NCBI RefSeq assembly: GCF_900105725.1
Contig: NZ_FNLM01000034.1
Coordinates: 1,674,001-1,738,000, forward strand
Length of the DNA: 64,000 nucleotides
DNA from: Gordonia westfalica
GTDB lineage: Bacteria > Actinomycetota > Actinomycetes > Mycobacteriales > Mycobacteriaceae
Direction of reading: 5' to 3'
Below the pieces are notes generated by a model. The model was not told the origin of the DNA, made no database searches, and saw nothing but the letters and a program-made list of their open reading frames with translations. The position numbers were made by a program, and so were the translations under genes. Within the stretch, counting starts at the first letter, position 1; each line of letters begins with the position of its first letter. Positions 51,521 through 59,614 of the stretch are shown here, one piece after another.

Positions 51521-51616
51521 ATGCCAGCCTATTGGGTCATGTTCGTCGTCGCGCTGATCTCGTGCATCATCATCGGGATCGGGTTCATCGTCGGTATCCC
51601 CGGCAACAAGGACTGA
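51521..51616 (+). CDS. 31-residue single-helix membrane protein
   Basis: ATG 51521 opens a 31-codon frame, MPAYWVMFVVALISCIIIGI followed by GFIVGIPGNKD. Nearly the whole chain is one hydrophobic helix (residues 4-25) with a short polar end. No strong ribosome binding site. Sequence composition is protein-like rather than a shadow, and no larger gene covers it. It lies 140 nt after the symporter gene; a regulatory partner of a transporter is one idea, but nothing shows it. Confidence 0.5.
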   Translation: MPAYWVMFVVALISCIIIGIGFIVGIPGNKD

Positions 51617-51687
51617 TCTCCGGTCCCACCCACCGCGGCCGCACCGAGTGCGAGCCGCGATTCTCTACCGCGCTCCCAGCTTCCTCA

Positions 51688-51751
51688 GGATCGCCACCCG
51701 GGCACTCGAGCGCCACTTCCAGCCGGCGTTTGAGTACCCGGGTGGCGATCC
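51688..51751. terminator. 64-bp hairpin with 15-bp perfect outer stem
   Basis: GGATCGCCACCCGGG (51688-51702) is exactly complementary to CCCGGGTGGCGATCC (51737-51751). After one mismatch, ACTC and GAGT extend the stem, and CGCC/GGCG could close the top. It follows the 31-residue gene and precedes the amine oxidase promoter region. Probably a terminator insulating the downstream locus. Confidence 0.6.
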
Positions 51752-51804
51752 GCGTCGTCGGAGGGGGTGTTGCGCCTCACACTCCCCTGTTACTCTCTCG
51801 ATAC

Positions 51805-51824
51805 TTCAGGTCATCTGACCTGAA
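51805..51824. promoter_or_regulatory. Palindromic operator upstream of the amine oxidase gene
   Basis: TTCAGGTCA-TC-TGACCTGAA: two perfect 9-bp arms around a 2-nt centre, 45 nt before the amine oxidase ATG. Size and symmetry suit a TetR-type dimer, and a tetR gene is the second gene of this transcript. Binding is inferred, not shown. Confidence 0.7.
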
Positions 51825-51868
51825 CATGTGGTCGATAGCCTCGCGTCACCACGAGAACGGGGGATCAC

Positions 51869-53344
51869 ATGGGCACACACCTTTCACGCAGGCATTTCCT
51901 GGGCGGGACACTTGCCGCGGCGGGAGCCGCTGCAGGGGCTTCGCTCATCGGTGCAGGACGGGCGTCGGCCGCACCGTCGGGGATCGTCGATGTCGTGATC
52001 GTCGGCGGAGGACTGTCCGGGCTGGCGGCGGCGAAGGCACTCAAGGCGGCGGGCGCATCGGTGACGGTGCTCGAAGCCCGCGAGCGCGCGGGTGGCCGCG
52101 TCCACAACATCACCTCGCCCAAGCTGGGCGCGACACTCGACGCCGGAGCCGAATTCATCGGTCCCACACAGGGTCACATCGCCGGGCTCGCCCGCGAGTA
52201 CGACGTACGGACGCTGCGCACCTACAACGCCGGCGACAGCATCTTCGTCGGCCGGACCGGCACCACTCGCGTACCCGCGGCCCTGCCGATACCCGCCGTC
52301 GCCGACCTCGGGCAGGCGGGTGCCGCGCTGGTACGTGCCCAAGCCGATGCCCTGGCGGGCTTCCCCGTCGGCGAGCCGTGGAAGCATCCCAACGCCGCCT
52401 ACCTGGACTCGATCACGTGGGGGCAGTACACCCACCAGATCGCCGACTCCCCGACTGCGCGCGACCTCGTCCAGATAGCGATGTCGGCGCCGCTGTCCGT
52501 CCGCCCCGACGAGGTGTCCGCCCTCTACTACCTCAACTACATCGCGGCGTCGGGCGACGAACAGAACCCCGGAACCCTCATCCGCCTCCTGAGCACCGAC
52601 GACGGGGCGCAGGAGCGGCTCTTCGAGGGCGGCGCCGCACTCATCCCACTCCGGATGGCGCGTGAGCTCTCCGCCGACATGGTCTACAACGCGCCTGTCC
52701 GGTCGATCTCGTACGCCGACGGCATCGCCACCGTCACCAGCGACGCCGGGACCCACCGCGCACGCCGCGTCATCGTCGCCATGTCCCCCGCCATCGCCGG
52801 CCAGATCGACTACCGGCCAGGGCTTCCCGCCGCGCGCACCGGCATCCATCGCGGCTACCGCATGGGTGCGGTCAGCAAGTTCGCAGCGCTCTACAAGCGG
52901 CCGTTCTGGCGCGACAAGGGTCTGTCCGGGCAGGTGTACGGCGCCGGACGACCCATCGACGTCACCTTCGAGAGCTATGCGGAAGGCAACCACATCCTGA
53001 TGGGCTTCATCTCCGCCGACGCCATGCGCCGCCTCGACCACGCCCCCGAGTCGACGCTGGTCAAGGAGTGCATCGCCAACTTCGTCGAGTACTTCGGACC
53101 CGAGGCGCGGGACTTCGTCGACCACGGCGTGTTCAAGTGGGACCTCGAACCGTGGTCGCGCGGCGGTCCCGTCGCCGTCAGCAGGCCGGGAACTCTCACC
53201 AGGTACGGCACCGCCCTTCGCGAGCCCGTCGGCCCCATCCACTGGGCCGGCACGGAGACCTCGGACCACTGGACCGGCTACATGGACGGCGCGGTGCGCT
53301 CGGGTCGTCGTGCCGCGGGCGAGATCCTCGGCGATCTGAGGTGA
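51869..53344 (+). CDS. Tat-exported flavin monoamine oxidase
   Basis: 491 residues. The N-terminus SRRHFLGGTLAAAGAAAGAS is a twin-arginine signal, with cleavage likely after ASA near residue 35, so the flavoprotein is folded before export. The FAD motif [17 protein letters not shown] and the ARERAGGRV GG-doublet follow. The C-terminal HWAGTETSDHWTGYMDGAVRSG is the classic amine oxidase FAD end. It would oxidise a primary amine with O2, producing an aldehyde, ammonia and H2O2 outside the membrane. GGGGGA precedes the ATG. First gene of an oxidase - tetR - ceramidase set. Confidence 0.9.
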   Translation: MGTHLSRRHFLGGTLAAAGAAAGASLIGAGRASAAPSGIVDVVIVGGGLSGLAAAKALKAAGASVTVLEARERAGGRVHNITSPKLGATLDAGAEFIGPTQGHIAGLAREYDVRTLRTYNAGDSIFVGRTGTTRVPAALPIPAVADLGQAGAALVRAQADALAGFPVGEPWKHPNAAYLDSITWGQYTHQIADSPTARDLVQIAMSAPLSVRPDEVSALYYLNYIAASGDEQNPGTLIRLLSTDDGAQERLFEGGAALIPLRMARELSADMVYNAPVRSISYADGIATVTSDAGTHRARRVIVAMSPAIAGQIDYRPGLPAARTGIHRGYRMGAVSKFAALYKRPFWRDKGLSGQVYGAGRPIDVTFESYAEGNHILMGFISADAMRRLDHAPESTLVKECIANFVEYFGPEARDFVDHGVFKWDLEPWSRGGPVAVSRPGTLTRYGTALREPVGPIHWAGTETSDHWTGYMDGAVRSGRRAAGEILGDLR

Positions 53345-54018
53345 GCGGCACGACCATGAGATCCAGGATGCCCGTCGAAGAACGTCGAGAACTGTTGTTG
53401 GAGTCCGCATTTCGGGTGATAGCCCGACACGGGGTCGACGGCGCGACCACGCGCGCGATCTGCGCGGAGGCCGGGGTGACCCTGTCGACCTTCCATTACG
53501 TGTTCGCCACCCGCGACGAACTCCTCGCCGCACTCGTCGAACGCGGAACCGAGAAGGAACTGACCGCGGTGGGAGCCGCGCTCGGCGAGGGCACCCAGAA
53601 CATCTCGCACGGGCGAACCGGTGTGGTGACGATCCTGCAGACCGCGCTCTCCGCCTACATCGACGGGGTCGAGGCCGACCCCGACCGCGAGCAGGCGATG
53701 ATCTCGCTCAACCAATACGCAAGGCAGACGGACGGACTCAGCGACCTCGGCGCCCATATGTACCTCCGCTACTACGCGGCGATCGCCGAAGCGCTCGACG
53801 GTGTCGCCGCGGCCACCGGCACCGGCTGGAACCGACCGACCACCGAACTGGCACCGCTCGTCCTCGCGGCCACCGACGGAATCACCCTGTCGTACCTCAA
53901 CATCGGGGACCGCGCCGTCTGCGACCTCATCGCCGACGCCGTGGTGACCACCCTGTCGACGCACATCATCGACGCCGAGGACACCGATCGCCCCGAGAAC
54001 ACCCCAGAGAAAGCCTGA
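53341..54018 (+). CDS. TetR-family regulator of the oxidase/ceramidase locus
   Basis: 225 residues with the helix-turn-helix TTRAICAEAGVTLSTFHYVF (about residues 40-59) and a TetR C-terminal domain. GTG 53341 overlaps the oxidase stop (GTGA); ATG 53356 is an alternative start. Only 14 nt separate it from the ceramidase gene, so the three genes should form one transcript. The palindrome at 51805-51824 is the obvious candidate operator, giving feedback control of the whole set. Confidence 0.87.
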   Translation: MSGTTMRSRMPVEERRELLLESAFRVIARHGVDGATTRAICAEAGVTLSTFHYVFATRDELLAALVERGTEKELTAVGAALGEGTQNISHGRTGVVTILQTALSAYIDGVEADPDREQAMISLNQYARQTDGLSDLGAHMYLRYYAAIAEALDGVAAATGTGWNRPTTELAPLVLAATDGITLSYLNIGDRAVCDLIADAVVTTLSTHIIDAEDTDRPENTPEKA

Positions 54019-54032
54019 AAGGGACACACCAC

Positions 54033-56072
54033 GTGGACGTGACACGGAGACAACTGATCGCCGGTGCGGCGGTGACCGCGGCAGGTGCCGGGCTGGCGCT
54101 CGGCACGAGCCAGGCCGGCCGGGCATCGGCCGCCCCCGGCGACTCGACCGACTACCTCGTCGGTTGCGGCATCGGTGATGTCACGGGAGCCGTTGCCGGA
54201 CAGGGCATGATGGGCTACTCCAACCCCGAGCAGGTCGCGGCCGGATTGCTGCAACGATGCTGGGCGCGTGCCTACATCATCGTCGACCGGGCGACCGGCA
54301 AGCGCGTGGTCTTCTTGACGGCCGACATCGCGTGCCTGTTCTCCTCGCACCACATGGGGCTGATGGAGAAGCTGCGCAGGCGTTTCGGCTCGCTGTACAC
54401 GGAGTCGAACGTCAACCTCAATGCGCAGCACTCGCACGCGTCCTGCGGCGGAACCGCCTGGGACTACGCGTATTCGCTCGCCGCGTTCGGCTTCAAGAAG
54501 AATTCCTACGACGCCGAGGTCGACGGCATGTTCGCCGCCATCGTGCGGGCGCACGAGAACCTGGCACCCGGCACGATCACCATCGGCCGCGAGGAACTGC
54601 ACAACGCCAGCGCGAACCGCTCCAGGGTCGCCTTCGACGCCAACCCGTCGTCGGAGAAGAAGCTGTTCCCCAACGCGATCGATCCGCAGGTCACCGTCCT
54701 CCGCCTACGGCACGCCGGCGGCAAGGATGTCGGGGCCATCACCTGGTTCTCGACCCACGGGACGTCACTCGCCGACCACAACGTGCTGATCGCCGGTGAC
54801 AACAAGGGGTACGCCAGCTATCTCTGGGAGCGCACCCAACCGGGCTTCGTCGCCGCCTTCCCGCAGACCAACGCCGGCGACATGACCCCCAACCTCTCCC
54901 TCAAGTGGTTCGAGCCGAGTGGTCCGACCACCGACAACAAGCGCAACTGTGAACTCATCGGTGAGCGCCAGTATGTCGCCGGGCGACGCGCCTTCGACGC
55001 CACCCGTCCGATGACGCGCGGTGGCGTCGACTCCGTCACGCGGTACGTGGACATGTCCGCGGTGCGGGTGGCCGGAACCTTCACGCCCGATGGGAAACCC
55101 GCGTCGACGACGCCGGCGATGATGGGTGCCGCCGCTGCGGCGACCAGCAGTGAGGACAACTACGAACAGCCGCTCCCCCTCCTCGTCGAGGGTATGACCA
55201 ACCCGCTGTTCGCCGCCCTCGGCGGCGACAAGAAGCCGCCGATCGCCCCGTGGATGCGGGACATGCAGGCGCCCAAGCTGATCCTCTTCCCGCTCGGGCT
55301 CCTGCCGCCGTCGGGGTGGATTCCGTCGATGGTCCCGCTGCAGATCATGCGGATCGGCGAGCTCGTGCTCGTCGCGGTACCGGCCGAGGTGACCGTCGTC
55401 GCGGGACTCCGACTTCGTCGGGTGGTCGCCGACGAATTGCGCGTCGACATCGACAACGTACTGGTGCAGGGCTATTCGAACAGTTACACCCAGTACGTCA
55501 CCACCCCGGAGGAATACGACCTGCAGCAGTACGAGGGCGGCGAAACCCAGTACGGCCGTTACACACTGCCCGCGTACATGCAGGAGTTCGCGAAGCTCGC
55601 CGGCGCGATGGCTTCCGGGCGCAGCCTGGGTCGCGGTCCGGCTCCGGTCGACAAATCCGGACTACAGCCCGATCTGCTCCCGCCGGTGCCCGCCGACCGC
55701 CCCGTCGCCGGGCACACGTACGGAGACGTCCTCCGGCAGCCGCGCGACTCCTACGGTGTCGGGCAGGCCGTGAGGGTCGAGTTCGTCGGCGCCCACCCCA
55801 ACAACGACTTCCGTCACGGCGGAACATATCTGGAGGTCCAGCGACGAGAAGGAGGCACGTGGCGGACGGTCGCCGACGACAACGACTGGTCCACCGAGTT
55901 CCGGTGGGCGCGTCCCCCGGGCAGCCTCGACACCTCCCGCATCACGATCAGTTGGCGTCCTGGCGCGGGGACGTCGGGAACATACCGGGTGAGGTACCTC
56001 GGGAACAGCCGCGACGGCAGCGGACGCATCCGTCCGATCAGCGGGACGTCGAGGACGTTCGAGGTGAGATGA
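54033..56072 (+). CDS. Tat-exported neutral/alkaline ceramidase
   Basis: 679 residues of the neutral ceramidase family, which hydrolyses the amide of ceramide to sphingoid base and fatty acid. A Tat signal (TRRQLIAGAAVTAAGAG) indicates export. Zn-site histidines lie in NAQHSHASCGG and WFSTHGTSL, with further ligands in EEYDLQQYEGGETQYG. The hexapeptide that normally reads GDVSPN is GDMTPN, so the nucleophile position is T285 instead of Ser. A C-terminal beta-domain (about 560-679) is typical. GTG 54033 follows AAGGGA. Substrate could be ceramide or another N-acyl lipid. Confidence 0.9.
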   Translation: MDVTRRQLIAGAAVTAAGAGLALGTSQAGRASAAPGDSTDYLVGCGIGDVTGAVAGQGMMGYSNPEQVAAGLLQRCWARAYIIVDRATGKRVVFLTADIACLFSSHHMGLMEKLRRRFGSLYTESNVNLNAQHSHASCGGTAWDYAYSLAAFGFKKNSYDAEVDGMFAAIVRAHENLAPGTITIGREELHNASANRSRVAFDANPSSEKKLFPNAIDPQVTVLRLRHAGGKDVGAITWFSTHGTSLADHNVLIAGDNKGYASYLWERTQPGFVAAFPQTNAGDMTPNLSLKWFEPSGPTTDNKRNCELIGERQYVAGRRAFDATRPMTRGGVDSVTRYVDMSAVRVAGTFTPDGKPASTTPAMMGAAAAATSSEDNYEQPLPLLVEGMTNPLFAALGGDKKPPIAPWMRDMQAPKLILFPLGLLPPSGWIPSMVPLQIMRIGELVLVAVPAEVTVVAGLRLRRVVADELRVDIDNVLVQGYSNSYTQYVTTPEEYDLQQYEGGETQYGRYTLPAYMQEFAKLAGAMASGRSLGRGPAPVDKSGLQPDLLPPVPADRPVAGHTYGDVLRQPRDSYGVGQAVRVEFVGAHPNNDFRHGGTYLEVQRREGGTWRTVADDNDWSTEFRWARPPGSLDTSRITISWRPGAGTSGTYRVRYLGNSRDGSGRIRPISGTSRTFEVR

Positions 56073-56084
56073 CGCCACCACTGA

Positions 56085-56322
56085 CCCTGAGGCGCGAGCG
56101 CAGCGAGCCACCCTTCGCTCCCTGAGGTGCGTGGCGACCGACGGTTACGAGGCCTTCGTGGCTCGTCGCTTGCGCTCCTCGCACCTCAGGCAGCAGGAGG
56201 GGCAAAGCCGCCCAGCTCAACGCACCTCAGGCAGCAGCAGGGGGCAAAGCCGCCCAGCTCAACGCACCTCAGGCAGCAGGAGGGGCAAAGCCGCCCAGCT
56301 CAACGCACCTCAGGCAGCAGGG
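56085..56322. repeat. 41-bp tandem repeat with preceding inverted repeat between convergent genes
   Basis: GCACCTCAGGCAGCAG starts at 56181, 56222, 56264 and 56305, giving three full units of 41-42 bp and a partial fourth. Each full unit holds GGGGC-AAAGCC-GCCC, able to form a short hairpin. Just upstream CCTGAGGTGCG (56121-56131) is the exact reverse complement of CGCACCTCAGG (56180-56190), and a longer imperfect pair runs from about 56085. No protein frame through the region looks real. It lies between the ceramidase gene and the convergent DUF4185 gene. Confidence 0.85.
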
Positions 56323-56331
56323 GGTGCAGCC

Positions 56332-57885
56332 TCAGCGAACGCGCGCCCGCATCAGTGAGACGTTGTAGTCGGTCCAGGTCGACATGGTGAAGTACAGGTC
56401 CTCTCCGCTCGACCACGGGTGCATGAAACCGCCGTAGAGCTGGTCGTACTTCGACGAGTGGACGAGCTCGGCGGGTTCGGACCAGAGTCCTTGCGGCTCG
56501 CGGGCTTTGCGCAGCATGATCGCGCCGCGGAATGCGTCGAGGTAGGTCAGCTGCCAGCGCTTCGACTTCTCGTCGTACCGGGCCGACACCTCACCGGCCG
56601 GTCCGGCGAAGATCACCGATGCGACGTTGCCGTCGCGCGCCGGGACCCATCGGCCGTTGCGCCAGTACTGGTAGGCGGTCTTGTTCAGCACGTGGTCGCG
56701 GTGGACCCGGGCGAGGCCCACCGAACCGATCCGCGAGTTGGGCGTGCCGAACATGTACACGTATTCGCCCTGCGGCACCATCGACGACACCTGGAACTGG
56801 CTGACGCCGAAGATGTTGTCCCACCGCGCGTACGGGTCCTTCGTCCACGTCGACCCGCCGTCGTCGGAGTACGCCAGCCCACCGTGGTTGGTCAGCCACG
56901 TCCCGGGGATCCTGCCCCAGGTGCGCACCGACATGTAGGTCATGAACTGCCGCTCCCCGATTGCGAAACCGGAGGTCGGGATGACGGTCATCTCGTAGTG
57001 GTCGATGCGTCGCGCGCTGAGCAGTTCGGCGGCGTGGCATCGGCTGTCCTGGATCATCGTGTCGATGCTCATCCCGTCGGACAGTTTCCGGTCGCCGGAG
57101 AACCCGAGCACGTTGGAGCGCCAGTCGCGACCGTTGGCTCCCGGTGGGCGGAAGCCCTTGCCGAAGGTGTCGCCGAAGACGACCGCGACCTTGCCCGGTT
57201 CGGACTCCCACATGATCCCGAGGTCGGTGCCGTTGATCTGCCAGCGCTTGTCGGTGCGGCTCGTCGAGCCCTTGCCGGTGAGCGTGCTGACGAGATCGAC
57301 GTCCGACACCCGCGGGCGGGCCGGCCTGGCTGCCACCGGTCCGGCGTCGACGCCGGGGGCGACAGCTGCAGGTGGCGGCGGAAGCGGCGGCGGGTTCGGG
57401 TTGGGCACCGGGACCGGGATGTTCCGGGGCGCCGGATCGAAGGTGATCTTCGGGAACTCGATGCTCAGCGCGGGCCCGCCGGCGTCGGGCCTCGGCTTCG
57501 GCGGGTCCGTGATGTCCGGGCACGGATCGGAGCACGGGTCCTTCGGCGGCTGCTCCGACGGGATGCGCACCACCGGCTTCTCCGGTGCCGGTTCGGGGAC
57601 CGGCAGGATCCTCGGATACGGCAGCGGGATGCTGAACCGGTCGGGAAGACGCGGGATCAGGTCACGCGGGTCGGCGGGACGTTCCTCGGGTTTCGGTGGC
57701 AGATCCGCCGCACACCCCGAACTCGGCAAGACGATCGACGGTGCTGCGTGCACCACCGCGGCCGGGCCGCCGATAGCGGTGCCGGCGACCACGACCGCGC
57801 AGGCCGGGATGATCCACCGGAGTTCGCTCCGGTGCAGCCTGTCCATACGAGGTCCCGCCGAGCGGGTCCCGTGCGGACGAGTCAT
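56332..57885 (-). CDS. Secreted DUF4185 (GH183-like) protein, candidate endo-D-arabinanase
   Basis: 517 residues: signal peptide (SELRWIIPACAVVVAGTAIG... HAAP), a proline-rich linker of about 150 residues (NPNPPPLPPPPAA and similar), then a beta-propeller-like DUF4185 domain with DLGIMWE, VVFGDTFGKGF, LAYSDDGGSTWTKDP and FMHPWSSGEDLYF. Mycobacterial DUF4185 proteins were assigned to family GH183, which cleaves D-arabinan of arabinogalactan and lipoarabinomannan, so cell-envelope remodelling is likely. ATG 57885 is used; ATG 57846 would give a more typical signal peptide. It follows the L,D-transpeptidase gene by 3 nt. Confidence 0.78.
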   Translation of the reverse strand: MTRPHGTRSAGPRMDRLHRSELRWIIPACAVVVAGTAIGGPAAVVHAAPSIVLPSSGCAADLPPKPEERPADPRDLIPRLPDRFSIPLPYPRILPVPEPAPEKPVVRIPSEQPPKDPCSDPCPDITDPPKPRPDAGGPALSIEFPKITFDPAPRNIPVPVPNPNPPPLPPPPAAVAPGVDAGPVAARPARPRVSDVDLVSTLTGKGSTSRTDKRWQINGTDLGIMWESEPGKVAVVFGDTFGKGFRPPGANGRDWRSNVLGFSGDRKLSDGMSIDTMIQDSRCHAAELLSARRIDHYEMTVIPTSGFAIGERQFMTYMSVRTWGRIPGTWLTNHGGLAYSDDGGSTWTKDPYARWDNIFGVSQFQVSSMVPQGEYVYMFGTPNSRIGSVGLARVHRDHVLNKTAYQYWRNGRWVPARDGNVASVIFAGPAGEVSARYDEKSKRWQLTYLDAFRGAIMLRKAREPQGLWSEPAELVHSSKYDQLYGGFMHPWSSGEDLYFTMSTWTDYNVSLMRARVR

Positions 57886-57888
57886 GGG

Positions 57889-59106
57889 TCAGGAGTTGCC
57901 CGCGTTGCCCTTGCGCCACTCCGACCACGGGATGTTCCAGTCCCCGAGGCCGTCGGTGCCGGAGAGGGTTCCGCCGGTGGTGTTCTTGACGACCACCGGG
58001 TCGCCGCGCAGCGTGTTGTTCATGACCCAGAGCGCGTTCTCCGGGCTCAGGTTGAGGCACCCGTGGCTCGTGTTGGTGTTGCCCTGGGCCCACACCGACC
58101 ACGGCGCCGAATGGAAGAAGATGCCGCTGTAGGACATCCGCGTCGCGTAGTCGACAGGAGTGCGATACCCGTTGGACGAGTTGACCGGCACGCCGTAGGT
58201 CGACGAGTCCATGATGATGTGGTCGTGCTTGTCGGCGATCAGGTAGATGCCGTTGTCGGTCTCGTCGCCGGGCTTGCCCATCGACGTCGGCATGCTCTTG
58301 ATGACCTTGCCGTCACGCTCGAAGACCACCTGCTTGGTGTTGTCGTCGGCGGTGATGACCATCCGGCGCCCGACGGTGAAGTTGGTGCGGACGTTCTCCT
58401 GGCCGTACAGACCGTCACCGAGGTCGATGCCGTAGGTGTTGACGGCGACCCGCACCTTGGTGCCGGGCTTCCAGTACTCCTTCGGGCGCCACCGGACCTC
58501 GCTGTCGCTGATCCAGTAGAACGCGCCCTCGACCGGCGGGTCGGTGGTGACCTTGATGGCCTTCTGCGCGGCGCGACGGTTCGGGATCGGCTCGTCGAAC
58601 TTCACCGCGACCGGCTGGCCGACGCCGACGGTCTCACCCGGGCTCGGGGTCAGGTAGGCCTGCGTCAGGTTGTTGGGGCTGCTTGTGGTGAAGGTGACTT
58701 TCTTGGTGACCGCGCCGCCGATGCCGACCGCGTCGGTCTCCAGCGTGTAGGTGCGGTTGTAGCCGAGCGCCTCGTTGCTGACCCAGACGGTGTCGTTGTC
58801 GGTGAAGGTGCCCTTCAGCGGGGTCCCGTCCGACTTGGTGATGAGGACCCGGCTGAGCGTGCCCTCGCTCGTGGTGACCTTGATGGGGGCACCCGGCTGC
58901 ACGCCGACCGTGTTGTCGCTCAGCGGCTGATCGTTCAGCTCGGTGATGTCGACGGCGGGCTTGAGCAGATCGTCGAACAGGCTCGAGCTCGTCACGTTGT
59001 CGGAGTACGACGGCTCCTGTGAGCACGACGTGACAAGCGCGATGATCGCAAGAAGAACACCGCTGATGATCAGCGGTGTCCGTCGAGAAGAACGAACGGT
59101 CCCCAT
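57889..59106 (-). CDS. L,D-transpeptidase lipoprotein
   Basis: 405 residues. A lipobox (ALVTSC) ends the signal sequence near residue 28, so it is lipid-anchored outside the membrane. Two Ig-like domains precede the YkuD catalytic domain, whose active site is HSAPWSVWAQGNTNTSHGCLNL with His and Cys in SHGC. This is the architecture of mycobacterial LdtMt2-type enzymes that make 3-3 peptidoglycan cross-links. ATG 59106 with GGGAG upstream. Cotranscribed with the DUF4185 gene. Confidence 0.94.
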   Translation of the reverse strand: MGTVRSSRRTPLIISGVLLAIIALVTSCSQEPSYSDNVTSSSLFDDLLKPAVDITELNDQPLSDNTVGVQPGAPIKVTTSEGTLSRVLITKSDGTPLKGTFTDNDTVWVSNEALGYNRTYTLETDAVGIGGAVTKKVTFTTSSPNNLTQAYLTPSPGETVGVGQPVAVKFDEPIPNRRAAQKAIKVTTDPPVEGAFYWISDSEVRWRPKEYWKPGTKVRVAVNTYGIDLGDGLYGQENVRTNFTVGRRMVITADDNTKQVVFERDGKVIKSMPTSMGKPGDETDNGIYLIADKHDHIIMDSSTYGVPVNSSNGYRTPVDYATRMSYSGIFFHSAPWSVWAQGNTNTSHGCLNLSPENALWVMNNTLRGDPVVVKNTTGGTLSGTDGLGDWNIPWSEWRKGNAGNS

Positions 59107-59127
59107 GTCTCTCCCGCCTCTTCCCGA

Positions 59128-59148
59128 CCGACTCCGATGACGAGTCGG
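59128..59148. other. Stem-loop in the leader of the L,D-transpeptidase gene
   Basis: CCGACTC (59128-59134) pairs with GAGTCGG (59142-59148) around a 7-nt loop, 22 nt upstream of the start codon. It could modulate translation or be chance in GC-rich DNA. Confidence 0.3.
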
Positions 59149-59315
59149 CCGAATGCATCCCCGAATCTCGCACCAGTGTACGAGAACCCGGTCTATGAGC
59201 TCCGTGTGTGTCATCCGAACGGGGGCGGCGTGTCCTGCGCACCGGCCCGGACGACGCTGCCCCGGGAATCCCCAGACGTCACGAGACCCGACAAGTCACA
59301 ACCCCGAGATGCCAG

Positions 59316-59346
59316 AAGACGCCCCGCGATTTCTGCGAGGCGTCTT
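59316..59346 (-). terminator. Hairpin terminator of the tRNA gene at the attachment site
   Basis: AAGACGCC (59316-59323) pairs with GGCGTCTT (59339-59346), with a second CGC/GCG step inside and a 7-nt loop. It lies 12 nt beyond the 3' end of the tRNA fragment on the same (minus) strand, as expected for the native terminator of the interrupted tRNA gene. This places the chromosomal side of the junction to the left. Confidence 0.65.
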
Positions 59347-59357
59347 GTGGGACTCTG

Positions 59358-59399
59358 TGCGCCATCAGGGACTCGAACCCCGAACCCGCTGATTTGGAG
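59358..59399 (-). other. Attachment site: 3' half of a tRNA gene (tRNA-Lys-like), attL/attR of an integrated element
   Basis: On the minus strand the 3' part of a tRNA can be folded: anticodon-stem strand TCAGC (59388-59392), variable loop, T-arm CGGGG-TTCGAGT-CCCTG (59366-59382), acceptor strand ATGGCGC (59359-59365) and discriminator A (59358). The matching 5' half is absent, so no functional tRNA is made here. The sequence agrees with the 3' half of actinobacterial tRNA-Lys(CTT) as I know it; similarity breaks down at the anticodon loop (CTCCAAA). A tyrosine integrase starts 200 nt away, which makes this an integration junction. Confidence 0.75.
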
Positions 59400-59467
59400 T
59401 CCAGCTCTCAGACGCGTGGATCGTATCAGTGCGATCTCGTGCCGCTGCGCCCGGTGGCGGCGTGAGC

Positions 59468-59614
59468 ATGGCACTCATTGTGATGTTGGCCATAGTGGCC
59501 GGCGCGATCGCGGGTCGGGCGTTCGGTTCGCTGGTGTGCGCTGCGCTCGATCTACGGGATGCAAACGCGCAGCGTAGGAACGGTGGTTTGGCACGGTCGT
59601 GCAACAGGTTCTAG
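59468..59614 (+). CDS. Possible small membrane protein upstream of the integrase
   Basis: ATG 59468 (or GTG 59462) opens a 48-codon frame with one hydrophobic segment (ALIVMLAIVAGAIAGRAFG) and a basic end ([16 protein letters not shown]). It overlaps the integrase start by 16 nt. No family recognised; it may be an element-encoded small gene or an open frame by chance. Confidence 0.35.
   Translation: MALIVMLAIVAGAIAGRAFGSLVCAALDLRDANAQRRNGGLARSCNRF

Noticed and set aside
56181..56322. CRISPR array
   Set aside because: The repeats are directly abutting 41-42-bp units without unique spacers, and no cas genes are nearby.
59358..59434. Complete tRNA gene with CCA (Trp) anticodon
   Set aside because: Only the T-arm, acceptor 3' strand and one anticodon-stem strand fold. 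The 5' acceptor strand and D-arm are missing, so the CCA triplet in the loop is incidental.
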